This document shows, in pieces, positions 16,833-24,993 of a stretch of DNA of 64,000 nucleotides. A program made the translations under genes and the position numbers. The stretch spans positions 1 through 64,000 of the forward strand of contig CAYPKW010000005.1 in NCBI GenBank assembly GCA_964411425.1, written 5' to 3'. The notes under the pieces are model-generated. The model was given only the letters and a program-made list of their open reading frames with translations, did not search any database and had not been told where the DNA came from. How positions within the stretch are numbered: the stretch's first letter is position 1; the number at the start of each line of letters is the position of its first letter. This DNA is from CAYPKW01 sp964411425. Its GTDB lineage: Bacteria; Pseudomonadota; Alphaproteobacteria; Dongiales; Dongiaceae.

Positions 16833-16949
16833 CTAGAGCATGATCTGGAAAAGTGGCTACCACTTTTCCGATAAGATCATGCTCAAGCTATTGAATTAGA
16901 GCAAGATTCACGGATCAGATTTATTCAATCTGATCCGATCTTGCTCTAG
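16833..16949. repeat. CTAG-ended double-hairpin extragenic element 1
   Basis: Starts CTAGAGCATGATC and ends GATCTTGCTCTAG. Inside are two hairpins: GAGCATGATCTGGAAAAGTGG pairs with CCACTTTTCCGATAAGATCATGCTC (imperfect only near the loop), and GCAAGATTCACGGATCAGATT with AATCTGATCCGATCTTGC. The AT-rich linker is AGCTATTGAATTA. Similar GAGCATGATC palindromes are widespread between genes in alphaproteobacteria. The second hairpin may end transcription before the iron-uptake promoter 12 bases on. Confidence 0.8.
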
Positions 16950-16960
16950 CGCGGGCGCAC

Positions 16961-16989
16961 TTGACACACTAGTTGCGATTGAGTATCAA
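16961..16989 (+). promoter_or_regulatory. Sigma-70-type promoter of cupredoxin-FTR1, with overlapping dyad
   Basis: TTGACA (16961-16966), 17-base spacer, TATCAA (16984-16989). The spacer and -10 hold TTGCGATTGAGTATCAA, a partial dyad (TTG..A...CAA ends) that could be a Fur-type iron operator; that part is weak inference from gene content. The ATG at 16989 overlaps the -10 box and so cannot be the start of the downstream gene. Confidence 0.6.
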
Positions 16990-17048
16990 TGTCATCCGCG
17001 GCGCCCGGTCGCATGGACGCCCAGGCATCGGTGATGGAGACTTCTCAC

Positions 17049-17369
17049 ATGTGGCGAACCGTCGTCTTTTCGATCCTGCTCGCGCTCGCGGGCGGCGCGA
17101 GCGCCGAGACAAGCGTCACGCTTACCATCAAGGACCATCGCTTCGAGCCGGCGCGGATCGAGGTGCCCGCCGGCGCCGCCTTCGAGCTCATTGTCAAGAA
17201 CGCCGACCCGACGCCGGAGGAATTCGAGAGCGACGACCTCGATCTCGAAAAGATAATTCCCGGCGGCGCCGAGGCCGTGTTCGAGATCGACGCGCTGGAG
17301 CCGGGGACTTACGAGTTCTTCGGCGAGTTCCACCCGGACAGCGCCAGGGGCGATATAGTCGCCAAGTAG
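17049..17369 (+). CDS. Periplasmic cupredoxin-domain protein of an iron-uptake pair
   Basis: 106 aa. I choose ATG 17049 because GGAG lies 9 bases upstream and a clean signal peptide follows (cut after GGASA, residue 19); an ATG at 17034 is less likely. The mature part is a short cupredoxin-like beta sandwich (VTLTIKDHRFEPARIEVPAG.. FELIVKN... YEFFGEFHPDSARGDIV). Type I copper ligands are not complete; Glu, Asp and His residues (DDLDLEK, EFHPD) suggest metal binding as in the EfeO-N or P19 type. The FTR1 permease follows 17 bases later, so delivery or oxidation of iron for it is inferred. Confidence 0.8.
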   Translation: MWRTVVFSILLALAGGASAETSVTLTIKDHRFEPARIEVPAGAAFELIVKNADPTPEEFESDDLDLEKIIPGGAEAVFEIDALEPGTYEFFGEFHPDSARGDIVAK

Positions 17370-17386
17370 CGGGAAGGGAACGCGTC

Positions 17387-18226
17387 ATGCTGGCAGCCGC
17401 CGTCGTCGTCGCCCGCGAGGTCTTCGAGATGGCCCTCGTCATCGGCATCGTGATGGCCGCGACCAGGGGCCTCGCCGGGCGCGGGCAATGGGTCATGGCG
17501 GGCGTGGGCGTCGGGACGGCGAGTTCTCTGGCCGTGGCGGCGGCGGCCGGGACCATCGCGGCGGCGGCGGCCGGCATGGGCCAGGAGCTGTTCAACGCGG
17601 CGGTCCTGTTCGCCGCGGTCGCCATGCTGGGCTGGCACAACGTCTGGATGGGCCGCCACGGCCGCGATCTCGCCTGCAAGATGAGCGAGACCGGCCGGGC
17701 CGTGGCGGTCGGCCAGCGGCCGCTCTACGTCTTGACGGCCGTCGTCGGGCTGGCGGTCTTGCGCGAAGGATCGGAGATCGTGCTGTTCCTGTACGGCCTC
17801 GTGCTGGGCAGCGGCGCCGCGCTCGCCGAGACGATGGCCGGTAGCGCCTTCGGCCTGGCCGCCGGCGCGGCCGCCGGGTTCCTCCTCTATTTCGGGCTGC
17901 TGCGCATTCCGACGCGCCTGGTGTTCACGCTCACCGGCTGGATGATCCTGCTGCTCGCCGCCGGCATGGCGGCGCAGGGCGCGGGATATCTGGTGCAGGC
18001 GCGCATTCTGCCGGCGCTCGGCCGGCGCGTCTGGGACAGCTCGGAATTGCTGCCCGAGGCGAGTCTGCCCGGCCAGTTCCTGCACACTCTCGTCGGCTAT
18101 GCCGACCGGCCGAACGGCATGCAGATCGTGTTCTATGTCGCGGCGCTGCTCATCATCGGAATCGCCATGCGCCGGTGGGGCGCGCCGGACGACGGCGTGA
18201 AGCGGCCCGCCGCCGAACGTGCTTAG
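17387..18226 (+). CDS. FTR1 family iron permease
   Basis: Inner-membrane iron permease, 279 aa from ATG 17387 (GGGAAGGGAA upstream). Both hallmark iron-binding motifs are present: REVFE (10-14) and REGSE (126-130), in the first helix of each half; seven hydrophobic segments follow the expected pattern. Pairing with a periplasmic cupredoxin resembles EfeU/EfeO or FtrA/FtrC systems, but no EfeB peroxidase or ferredoxin-type partner is adjacent. The stop codon TAG is formed at the junction with a MITE-like element, its last G being base one of the element. Confidence 0.88.
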   Translation: MLAAAVVVAREVFEMALVIGIVMAATRGLAGRGQWVMAGVGVGTASSLAVAAAAGTIAAAAAGMGQELFNAAVLFAAVAMLGWHNVWMGRHGRDLACKMSETGRAVAVGQRPLYVLTAVVGLAVLREGSEIVLFLYGLVLGSGAALAETMAGSAFGLAAGAAAGFLLYFGLLRIPTRLVFTLTGWMILLLAAGMAAQGAGYLVQARILPALGRRVWDSSELLPEASLPGQFLHTLVGYADRPNGMQIVFYVAALLIIGIAMRRWGAPDDGVKRPAAERA

Positions 18227-18372
18227 AACCTGTTTCGGAACTCGTCATGGCCGTGTCCCTGCGGGCTGCGGCGAAAATCGCCGACTTCGGCGTCGAAGCC
18301 CTTGACCGTATGCTGGATACGCTCCGCGGGCTTCTCCTGGCAGCCGGCGATTTTCGACCGGCAACACGGCTC
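18226..18372 (-). mobile_element. Truncated MITE-like element, second copy of the ftsY insertion
   Basis: Begins GAACCTGTTTCGGAACTCGT, matching 23 of 24 bases of the right-hand terminal repeat of the 60.1-60.4 kb element, in opposite orientation. It shares the internal blocks TCCCTGCGGGCTGCGGCG and GCTCCGCGGGCTTCTCCTGG and GATTTTCGACCGGCA. About 119 bases are deleted internally, and homology stops at CGGCTC (about 18372), so the other terminal repeat is lost. The rest of the gap to 18457 shows nothing recognisable. Confidence 0.8.
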
Positions 18373-18457
18373 TGCACCGAGTGCGACGGCTCCAGGCCCG
18401 GCGCGCGGTGGTTCGGCATAGGGAACAGATACTTGATGGTCGAGGGAAGCAGTGGGC

Positions 18458-19120
18458 ATGGGTAATTGGAAGGGTCAGTCCGATAAGGGGCTACTTCGGG
18501 TCGATGTCGAGCAGTCGCATCACGCTTCAGAAGTGACGATCGCCCATTACGATGGTCTGGCCGAGGCATATTGGGATGGCACTCGGGATCACGACGTCAG
18601 CCAAAATTATTCGGCGCTTCTGGATGCGATCGAGGGCGATCCGCCCTATTCCATTCTTGATCTGGGTTGTGGACCCGGCCGAGACCTTCACCATTTTCGT
18701 TCATTGGGGCACGACGCCGTGGGCCTGGACGGATCGAAGGAATTCGTGGCCATGGCACGCTCCTATTCGGGGTGCGAGGTTCTCCGCCAGGATTTTCTCG
18801 CGATGGCATTGCCGGAGAGCCGCTTCGACGGCGTGTTTGCGAACGCGTCGCTGTTCCACGTGCCGAGCCAGGAGTTGCCGAGGGTGTTGCTCGAACTCTC
18901 CGGAACCTTGAGGCTCCGGGGCGTCCTGTTCTGCTCAAACCCAAGAGGAAACAACGAGGAAGGCTTAAGCGGTGACCGCTATAGCTGCTTCTTCGATCTC
19001 GACACCTGGCGCAATTACGTTCGCGCTGCCGGGTTCTTCGAGGTGCGGCATTACTATCGCCCGCCGGGACTCCCGCGCCACAAGCAGCCGTGGCTCGCAA
19101 CCGTATGGCGCAAAGGTTAA
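18458..19120 (+). CDS. Class I SAM-dependent methyltransferase
   Basis: 220 aa from ATG 18458 (GTG 18452 also possible; GAGGGAAG upstream). Methyltransferase motif I is YSILDLGCGPGRDLHHF (about 64-80), with the acidic end of strand 2 at VGLDGS, motif II DGVFANASLFHV, and a final FFEVRHYYRPPG. Substrate unknown; the NASLFHVP and FDLDTW pattern is found in small-molecule or tellurite-type methyltransferases. A 60-base row counted 60% GC, lower than neighbours, and a broken MITE lies just upstream, so lateral gain is likely. Confidence 0.8.
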   Translation: MGNWKGQSDKGLLRVDVEQSHHASEVTIAHYDGLAEAYWDGTRDHDVSQNYSALLDAIEGDPPYSILDLGCGPGRDLHHFRSLGHDAVGLDGSKEFVAMARSYSGCEVLRQDFLAMALPESRFDGVFANASLFHVPSQELPRVLLELSGTLRLRGVLFCSNPRGNNEEGLSGDRYSCFFDLDTWRNYVRAAGFFEVRHYYRPPGLPRHKQPWLATVWRKG

Positions 19121-19187
19121 ACCCACGGCTGGTGACATGGCGAAGCGGCGTCGCATGGCTAGGTGATATGGGAAATGCGGGTTGAGC

Positions 19188-20096
19188 TCAGCCGCGGCGC
19201 ACGGCCTCCAGGTGGGGCCGGAATTGCGGCTCCGCCATCAGCGCCTTGCAGCGCTCGAAGCGGTTCACCGCGTAGGCCCAGAAATCGTCCGCGGGGTTGG
19301 CGTTCACCCACTGGATGACGCCCCACAGCGTCCACAACAGGTCGCACATGGCCTTGTAGAGCACCATGCGGCCGACCTCGGCGGCGGGCGGCGGGCCGGC
19401 GAAATATGCCTCGAGCAGCGCCGCGTCCTGGGCCGGGCCGAACGCCGCCTCCACCGACAGGTCCGCCAGGTCCCACATCGGATCGTTGTTGCCGGCGTAC
19501 TCCCAGTCGACGATGTAGATGCGCCGGCCGGTGTCGAGGAAGTTCTCGGCCAGGGGATCGCAATGACACGGCGCCAGCGGCGCCGGATTCGCGTTCAAGG
19601 CCGCGCGCACCGCTTCCGCCTGCCGCTGCACCGCCTCGTAGCCCTCGGGTATCCTCGCGTCCTTCTTGCGCAATAGCTCCAGGTATCCGTCCATCATCTG
19701 GAACAGCTCGAAGCGCGAGGCGAAGCTCCACCCGAAAGTGTGCATGCGCCGGAACGCCGCGGCGGCGCGGGCGACCGCGCCCAGGTCCTTGAAGCGCTCG
19801 GCGTTCATGGTGACGGCGTCGATGAAGCGAGTGAGTTGCACGCCCCGGTCGTCGAAGAAGACGACCTCGGCGTTGACCCCGGCCTCGGCGGCGATGCGCG
19901 CGTTGATGCCCTCGACCCGGCGGTCGATATACTCGGCCGTGCCTTCGCCCGGAACGCGCAGCACGAAGCACTCGCGCTCGAGCGCGATCTTGTAGTTTCG
20001 GTTGGTGAGGCCGGCCAGGCGCTCCGCCTTGTAGGCGTCGGGGCCTAGCCCGGCGAAGCGCGGCACGCGGAGGAGGTGGGAGTGCACGTCGTCCAT
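19188..20096 (-). CDS. Choline/aminoglycoside kinase-like phosphotransferase
   Basis: 302 aa from ATG 20096; the longer frame reaching 21929 is a shadow of the next gene. Kinase-fold catalytic sites are complete: Brenner motif HCDPLAEN (178-185) and DWEYAG (197-202), with a nucleotide-loop GLTNRNYKI (29-37). This is the LicA/choline kinase group, phosphorylating a small hydroxylated amine or thiamine-like compound. It starts 8 bases after the stop of the dimethylglycine-dehydrogenase-like gene, pointing to a role in quaternary-amine handling. Confidence 0.82.
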   Translation of the reverse strand: MDDVHSHLLRVPRFAGLGPDAYKAERLAGLTNRNYKIALERECFVLRVPGEGTAEYIDRRVEGINARIAAEAGVNAEVVFFDDRGVQLTRFIDAVTMNAERFKDLGAVARAAAAFRRMHTFGWSFASRFELFQMMDGYLELLRKKDARIPEGYEAVQRQAEAVRAALNANPAPLAPCHCDPLAENFLDTGRRIYIVDWEYAGNNDPMWDLADLSVEAAFGPAQDAALLEAYFAGPPPAAEVGRMVLYKAMCDLLWTLWGVIQWVNANPADDFWAYAVNRFERCKALMAEPQFRPHLEAVRRG

Positions 20097-20104
20097 CGGA
20101 GTCC

Positions 20105-22516
20105 TCAGCTCTTCAGGCGCAGCATCCGGGGGTCGTAGAGCGGCCCGTCGTGCCGCGTGGCGGGGATCTCCTCGCCGAAGCTCTCGACGACATATTCCCT
20201 GTGCGCCGCCTCCTCGATGGGCAGATAGCCGAACAGGATCGGCTTGCCGACGGTGTGCCCGAAATTGCCGCTGGTGGCGACGCCGAGGACGCGGTCGCGG
20301 CAGAGGATCGCCTCGCCGCCATGGACCATGGCCGGACGCTCCAGGGTGAACACGCACAGTTTGCGGCGCACGCCCTCGCTCTTGACCCGGGCCAGCGCCG
20401 CGCGCCCGATGAATTCGCCCTTGCCGAGCGCCACCCGGGTGCCCAGACCGGCCTCGTACGGGTTGTAGTCGGGCGTGATGTCGGCGCTCCAGTAGAGATA
20501 CCCCTTTTCCATGCGCAGGGTGTCGATCGCCCGGTAGCCCGCGTTGGCGATGGCGAAGGGCTCGCCGGCGCGCCACAACACCCCGTAGACGTGCTCGGCA
20601 TAGTCCGGCGGCACGTGCAGCTCCCAGCCGAGCTCGCCTACGTAGCCGATCCTGAGCGCCAGCACCGGCGCCGCGCCGATGGTGAGATGGCGCCAGGTGG
20701 CGAACGGGAATGCGGCGTTGGACACGTCCTCTTCGGCCACTTGCTGCAAGACCCGACGCGCGTCGGGGCCGCACAGGTTGATGACGGCCCGGGCCGAGGT
20801 TGCGTCCCGGACCACGACCGAGCCATCGTCCGGCAGGTGGGTCTCGATCCAATGCCGGTCGTGCACGCCGAAGGCGCTGCCGGTCACGACGTAGAAGCGA
20901 TTGTCGTCGAGGCGCGACAGCGTCACGTCGGCCTCGATGCCGCCTGCTTCGTTGCACATTTGGCTGTAGATCACGCTCTCCGCCGGCTTCGCCAGATCGG
21001 CGGCGGCCAGGCGTTGCAGCAGGGCGAACGCGCCCGGCCCCAGCACCTCGAACTTGCTGAACGACGTCTGGTCGATGAGGGCGACGCGCTCGCGCACGGC
21101 GCGGTGCTCGCGGCCGACGGCCGCGAACCAGTTGGGCCGCCCGAAGGACGGCTCGTCGGCGGCGGCGCTGCCCGCGGGGGCGAACCAGTTGGGCCGTTCC
21201 CAGCCGCCCCGGGTGCCGTACACGGCGCCCTCGTCCTTGAGGCGGCGATAGAGCGGGCTCACCCGCAGCGGCCGCGCGCTCAGGGGCTCCGTCGCCGGGT
21301 AGTTCATCTTGTAGTGCCGGCCATAGAGCTCGACGGCGCGCGGGTACATGAACGCCTTGGCGGCGTGGTGGAAGTAGAAGCGGCTGAGGTCGAGCGGCCA
21401 CAAGTCGAGGCTGGGGCGCCCGTCGACTATCCATTCCGCCATCATTCGCCCGGCGCCGCCGCCGGCCGCGATGCCGTAGAGGAAGCCGGCGGCGACGTAA
21501 TAATTGTCGAGCTCCGGCGCCTTGCCCATGATGAAGTCGGCATCGGCGGAATAGGGAATCGGCCCGTTGACCAGTTGGCGCACGCCCACCTTCTCGATCG
21601 CCGGCGTGCGGCGCGCCGCCTTCTTGGCGAGTTGCTCGAAGCGGTCGAAGCTGCCGGGCAGCAGCTCCTGGCCGAAGTCGTGCCGGATGCCGGTGGCGCC
21701 GAAGGGGACCGTGTCGGGCTCGTAGCCGCCCACCACCAGCCCGCGCACCTCCGGCTTGTAATAGACCAGCAGATCCGGGTCGCGCAGCGTCGGCATGTCG
21801 GGCGGCATGTCGGGGATGGGCAGGGTGACGAGGTACTGGTGCTCGAGCGCCAGCGCCGGCACCCTGACGCCGCTCATCGCCGCCACCTCGCGCGCCCACA
21901 TGCCGGCGGCGTTGACCACGACGGCGCATTTGAAATGGCGCTCGCCGGCCGCGACCTCGACCACGCGCCGGCGGCGGACGCGGACCCCGGTCACCGCCGT
22001 GTTCTGGAAGATTCGGGCGCCCTTCTGGCGCGCCCCCTTGGCCAGCGCCTGGGCCACGCTCGAAGGATCGATGTAGCCGTCGCTCGGCAGATAGACGGCG
22101 CCCGCGACGCCGTCGGTGCTCATCAGCGGGAACAGGGTTTGGGCCTCCGCCGCGCCCAGCATGTGCATCTCGAGCCCGAAGCTCTTGGCCATGGTCGCAA
22201 GGCGTCTGTTTTCGAGCACGCGGTCGGGCGAGCAGGCGAGCCTGAGACTACCCACCTTCTTCCAATCGACCGGCTGGCCGGTCTCGGATTCCAGCGTGTC
22301 GTAGAGCGCCACGCTCATTTGCAGCATGCGCGTCACGTTGCGCGACGAGCGCAGTTGGCCGACCAGACCGGCGGCGTGCCAGGTGGCGCCGTGGGTGAGC
22401 CCGCCCTTCTCCAAGAGCGTCACGTCACGGCCCATACGGGTCAGGTGATAGGCGATCGAGCAGCCGATGATGCCGCCGCCGATGATGACGATGTCGGCCT
22501 CGACGGTGTCCGGCAT
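20105..22516 (-). CDS. FAD-dependent oxidoreductase with GcvT domain (dimethylglycine/sarcosine dehydrogenase-like)
   Basis: 803 aa. The N-terminal DAO domain has the dinucleotide site DIVIIGGGIIGCSIA (8-22) and TWHAAG (45-50), where the His corresponds to the residue carrying covalent FAD in dimethylglycine dehydrogenase. A middle FAO_M-like linker follows (about 370-430), then a GcvT aminomethyltransferase-like half that normally passes the formaldehyde unit to tetrahydrofolate (RIGYVGELGWELHVP; YRAIDTLRMEKGY). It demethylates an N-methyl amino acid; the exact substrate is open. It shares a tight minus-strand operon with the kinase, DUF3572, aminotransferase, BKACE and SDR genes. Confidence 0.88.
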   Translation of the reverse strand: MPDTVEADIVIIGGGIIGCSIAYHLTRMGRDVTLLEKGGLTHGATWHAAGLVGQLRSSRNVTRMLQMSVALYDTLESETGQPVDWKKVGSLRLACSPDRVLENRRLATMAKSFGLEMHMLGAAEAQTLFPLMSTDGVAGAVYLPSDGYIDPSSVAQALAKGARQKGARIFQNTAVTGVRVRRRRVVEVAAGERHFKCAVVVNAAGMWAREVAAMSGVRVPALALEHQYLVTLPIPDMPPDMPTLRDPDLLVYYKPEVRGLVVGGYEPDTVPFGATGIRHDFGQELLPGSFDRFEQLAKKAARRTPAIEKVGVRQLVNGPIPYSADADFIMGKAPELDNYYVAAGFLYGIAAGGGAGRMMAEWIVDGRPSLDLWPLDLSRFYFHHAAKAFMYPRAVELYGRHYKMNYPATEPLSARPLRVSPLYRRLKDEGAVYGTRGGWERPNWFAPAGSAAADEPSFGRPNWFAAVGREHRAVRERVALIDQTSFSKFEVLGPGAFALLQRLAAADLAKPAESVIYSQMCNEAGGIEADVTLSRLDDNRFYVVTGSAFGVHDRHWIETHLPDDGSVVVRDATSARAVINLCGPDARRVLQQVAEEDVSNAAFPFATWRHLTIGAAPVLALRIGYVGELGWELHVPPDYAEHVYGVLWRAGEPFAIANAGYRAIDTLRMEKGYLYWSADITPDYNPYEAGLGTRVALGKGEFIGRAALARVKSEGVRRKLCVFTLERPAMVHGGEAILCRDRVLGVATSGNFGHTVGKPILFGYLPIEEAAHREYVVESFGEEIPATRHDGPLYDPRMLRLKS

Positions 22517-22518
22517 GA

Positions 22519-22794
22519 TCAGGGCAGCAGGCGTCGCGCCATGGCCGGCAGCTCGGGCGCGATCGCGAGCCGCTCGACGAATGCGAGCAACAGCGCTTCC
22601 TCGCCCAGCAGGAAGTCGAGCGCGCCGGCGAGAAACGTGGGTGCCTCGATGTCGGCCTTGAGCCGGTCGGGCGACAAGCCGGCCTCGGCCATGAACCGCT
22701 GCAGGCGATAGGGCTCAGCCGCGATGAACGCCAGCGCCTCGGCGCCGATCGCCTCCGCCGCGGCGCGCGTCAACGGTTTCGGGCGCTTCGACAA
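22519..22794 (-). CDS. DUF3572 family protein
   Basis: 91 aa, all-helical, matching the alphaproteobacterial DUF3572 family: AEAIGAEALAFIAAEPYRLQ RF (13-33), LSPDRLKADIEAPTFLAGALDFLL (40-63). No catalytic motif is visible. Function is unknown. It is 2 bases upstream of the dehydrogenase-like gene and 4 bases downstream of the aminotransferase, so it is part of the same transcript, perhaps by chance since the family is usually found beside response-regulator genes. Confidence 0.85.
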   Translation of the reverse strand: MSKRPKPLTRAAAEAIGAEALAFIAAEPYRLQRFMAEAGLSPDRLKADIEAPTFLAGALDFLLGEEALLLAFVERLAIAPELPAMARRLLP

Positions 22795-22798
22795 GAGG

Positions 22799-24163
22799 TC
22801 AGTCGCCGCCGGCGGCGAGGAGGGCGCCGCGCACGCTCAGGAACTCGTCGATGGCGGCCACCAGCTCGTTGCAGTCCGCCGCCGTGATCGGCAGCGACAG
22901 GCTCATGAAGCCGCGCCGGGCGAGATATTGCCCGTGCTGCATGAGGTCGAGATGGAACAGTTTCTGCAAGTCACTCATCCGCTGCGCCGCCGCGCCGTCG
23001 CCGGGCTCGAGGTCGGCCGGCGAGCGGATCGGGCCGGCGTGGAAATGGAGGCCGATGATCGATCCCAGGCCGGTCGCCTGCAGCGGCAGGCGGCGTTTCG
23101 CCGCCGTGCGATTGATCGCCTCGCGCAGGGCGTCGCCCTGGCGGTTGAGCCGGCCGGCCGCCTCCGGCGTGAACAGTTGCGTCAGGCCGGCGTAGCCCGC
23201 CGCCATGGACAGCACATTATTATTGAAGGTGCCGGCGTGGCCGAGGGCGTCGGGGCGGCGCGGGTCGAAGCGCGCCATCAGGTCGCGGCGCCCGCCGAAG
23301 GCCCCGAAGCTGGCGCCGCCGCCCAAATACTTGCCGAGCGTCGTCATGTCCGGCGTGACGCCGAGGGCGCCCTGCAGGCCGGCGGGCGAGAGGCGCGAGG
23401 TCATCACCTCGTCGAAGATCAGCACGATGCCGTGCCGGTCGCAGGCGCCGCGCAAGGCAGCCAGGAACTCGTGGCTGGCGGGCAAGCAGCCGCCGGCGCC
23501 CATCATCGGCTCGACGATGGCGGCGGCGAGCTCGCCGGCGTGACTCTCTATCAGCGCCAGCGTACGCTCGGTGTTGTTGTAGGGCGCGACGAGGAAGGGG
23601 AACGGCACATTCAACGGCGAGCCGCCATGGGCGAAACTCAACAGGCTGCCGTGGTAGGCACCCTCGAACACGAGCACGCCGTCGCGCCCCTTGGCGTGGC
23701 GTGCCGCGGACAGCGCAAGCAGATTGGCCTCGGTGCCGGAATTGCAGAACCGCACCAACTCGATCGACGGGAAGCGCCGGCACAGCTCGGCGGCGAGCGG
23801 CGCCTCGTAGCGGTTGGGGCCGCCCAGCACGATGCCGCCTTGCAGCGCCTCCAGCATGGCGGCGCGGATCGCCGGGTTCGAGTGGCCGTACAGCCCGGCG
23901 GTGTACTCGCCGAGGAAGTCGGTGTAGAGGTGGCCGTCCACGTCGCGCAACGTGGCGCCCTCGCCCGAGGCCCAGGTCAGCGGAAACGGCGAATAGAACA
24001 GAACCGTGCGGGTATTGCCGCCCGGCATGGCGGCGGCGGCCCGCTCGTGCCACTCGGCGCTCTTCGGGTTGGCGGCGACGTAGCGCGCCTCCGCCTCGGC
24101 CACGGCGCTCGCCAGGTCGGCGTTGACTTGGCCGCGGCCCGCCATGTCCGTCCTTCCCGTCAC
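22799..24163 (-). CDS. Class III PLP-dependent aminotransferase
   Basis: 454 aa, glutamate-1-semialdehyde-aminomutase-like branch. Seen: MPGGNTRTVLFY (46-57), PLP-phosphate region NSGTEAN (141-147), the cofactor-Asp in IFDEV (249-253) and the Schiff-base lysine in TLGKYLGGG (K278). It is not HemL itself; such enzymes transfer or isomerise amino groups on beta- or omega-amino acids. The start codon may be M7 rather than M1. Its 5' end overlaps the BKACE stop by 4 bases (ATGA-type), tying it to beta-keto/beta-amino acid breakdown. Confidence 0.87.
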   Translation of the reverse strand: MTGRTDMAGRGQVNADLASAVAEAEARYVAANPKSAEWHERAAAAMPGGNTRTVLFYSPFPLTWASGEGATLRDVDGHLYTDFLGEYTAGLYGHSNPAIRAAMLEALQGGIVLGGPNRYEAPLAAELCRRFPSIELVRFCNSGTEANLLALSAARHAKGRDGVLVFEGAYHGSLLSFAHGGSPLNVPFPFLVAPYNNTERTLALIESHAGELAAAIVEPMMGAGGCLPASHEFLAALRGACDRHGIVLIFDEVMTSRLSPAGLQGALGVTPDMTTLGKYLGGGASFGAFGGRRDLMARFDPRRPDALGHAGTFNNNVLSMAAGYAGLTQLFTPEAAGRLNRQGDALREAINRTAAKRRLPLQATGLGSIIGLHFHAGPIRSPADLEPGDGAAAQRMSDLQKLFHLDLMQHGQYLARRGFMSLSLPITAADCNELVAAIDEFLSVRGALLAAGGD

Positions 24164-24993
24164 GACGCGGCCGGCAGCCCCAGGATGCGCCGGGCCTCGC
24201 CGGCCGTCGCCGGGCGCCGATCATGGCTCAGGGCGAGCTCGGCCACGCGGCGCACCAGCTCCGCGTTGCTCGCCGCCAGCCGGCCGCGCTCGTAATAGAT
24301 GTTGTCCTCGAGCCCGGTGCGGGCGTGGCCGCCGCGGGCGAGCGCCCAGTGGTTGGCGGCGAGCTGGTGCCGGCCGGTTGCGGCGGCCGTCCAGGTGGCG
24401 CCGGGCAGCTGATCGGCGAGCTCCTCGATCAGGAAGTCGAGCACCCGTTCGCGCGCCGGCAGGGCGTTCGGAATGCCCATCACGAATTGCACGTGGGCGG
24501 GCGGCCGCAGCAGGCCGCGATCGACGAGGCCGCGCGCGTTGTACAGCATGGCGAGGTCGAAGATCTCGACCTCCGGCTTGACGCCTAGCGCGAGCATGGT
24601 ACTGGCGAGCTCGTCGATGAGCGCGGGCGGGTTCTCATAGATCTGGTTGGCGAAATTGACCGACCCGGTGGCGAGCGAGGCCATGTCCGGGTGGTGGGTT
24701 AGCGCGCCGGCGCGCTCGGCGGCGAGCCGCCCGCGGCCTCCGGTGGAGAACTGCACGATCATGCCGGGGCAGTGCCGCCGGATGCCAGCCTGCACGGCGG
24801 CGAACCGGGCCGGATCGGACGACGAATGTCCGGCGTCGTCGCGCACGTGGATATGGGCGAGCGCTGCGCCCGCCTCGAACGCCTCATGGGTGCTCTCGAT
24901 CTGCTCGGCGGGGGCGATCGGCACCGCCGGGTTCTGTTGCTTCGTCGGCTGGCTGCCGGTGATCGCCACCGTGATGATCGCGGGCGTCGACAT
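24160..24993 (-). CDS. BKACE (beta-keto acid cleavage enzyme, DUF849)
   Basis: 277 aa from ATG 24993; the longer frame to 25389 is a shadow. TIM-barrel DUF849 protein with Zn-ligand motif HIHVRDD (47-53), the QFSTGG strand (85-90), LATGSVNFANQIYENPP (about 112-128) and C-terminal GLEDNIYYERGRLAASNAELV. BKACEs condense a beta-keto acid with acetyl-CoA to give acetoacetate and a CoA ester; known substrates include 3-keto-5-aminohexanoate, beta-ketoglutarate and dehydrocarnitine. The methylamine-type neighbours make a betaine-like keto acid plausible, by inference only. The start overlaps the SDR stop (TGATG). Confidence 0.9.
   Translation of the reverse strand: MSTPAIITVAITGSQPTKQQNPAVPIAPAEQIESTHEAFEAGAALAHIHVRDDAGHSSSDPARFAAVQAGIRRHCPGMIVQFSTGGRGRLAAERAGALTHHPDMASLATGSVNFANQIYENPPALIDELASTMLALGVKPEVEIFDLAMLYNARGLVDRGLLRPPAHVQFVMGIPNALPARERVLDFLIEELADQLPGATWTAAATGRHQLAANHWALARGGHARTGLEDNIYYERGRLAASNAELVRRVAELALSHDRRPATAGEARRILGLPAAS

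Noticed and set aside
19188..21929. 913-residue minus-strand ORF
   Set aside because: The kinase-like protein starts at ATG 20096; the rest is a shadow of the dehydrogenase-like gene.
20150..22711. 853-residue plus-strand ORF
   Set aside because: Antisense of the flavoprotein and DUF3572 gene; typical Gly/Arg/His-rich shadow in high-GC DNA.
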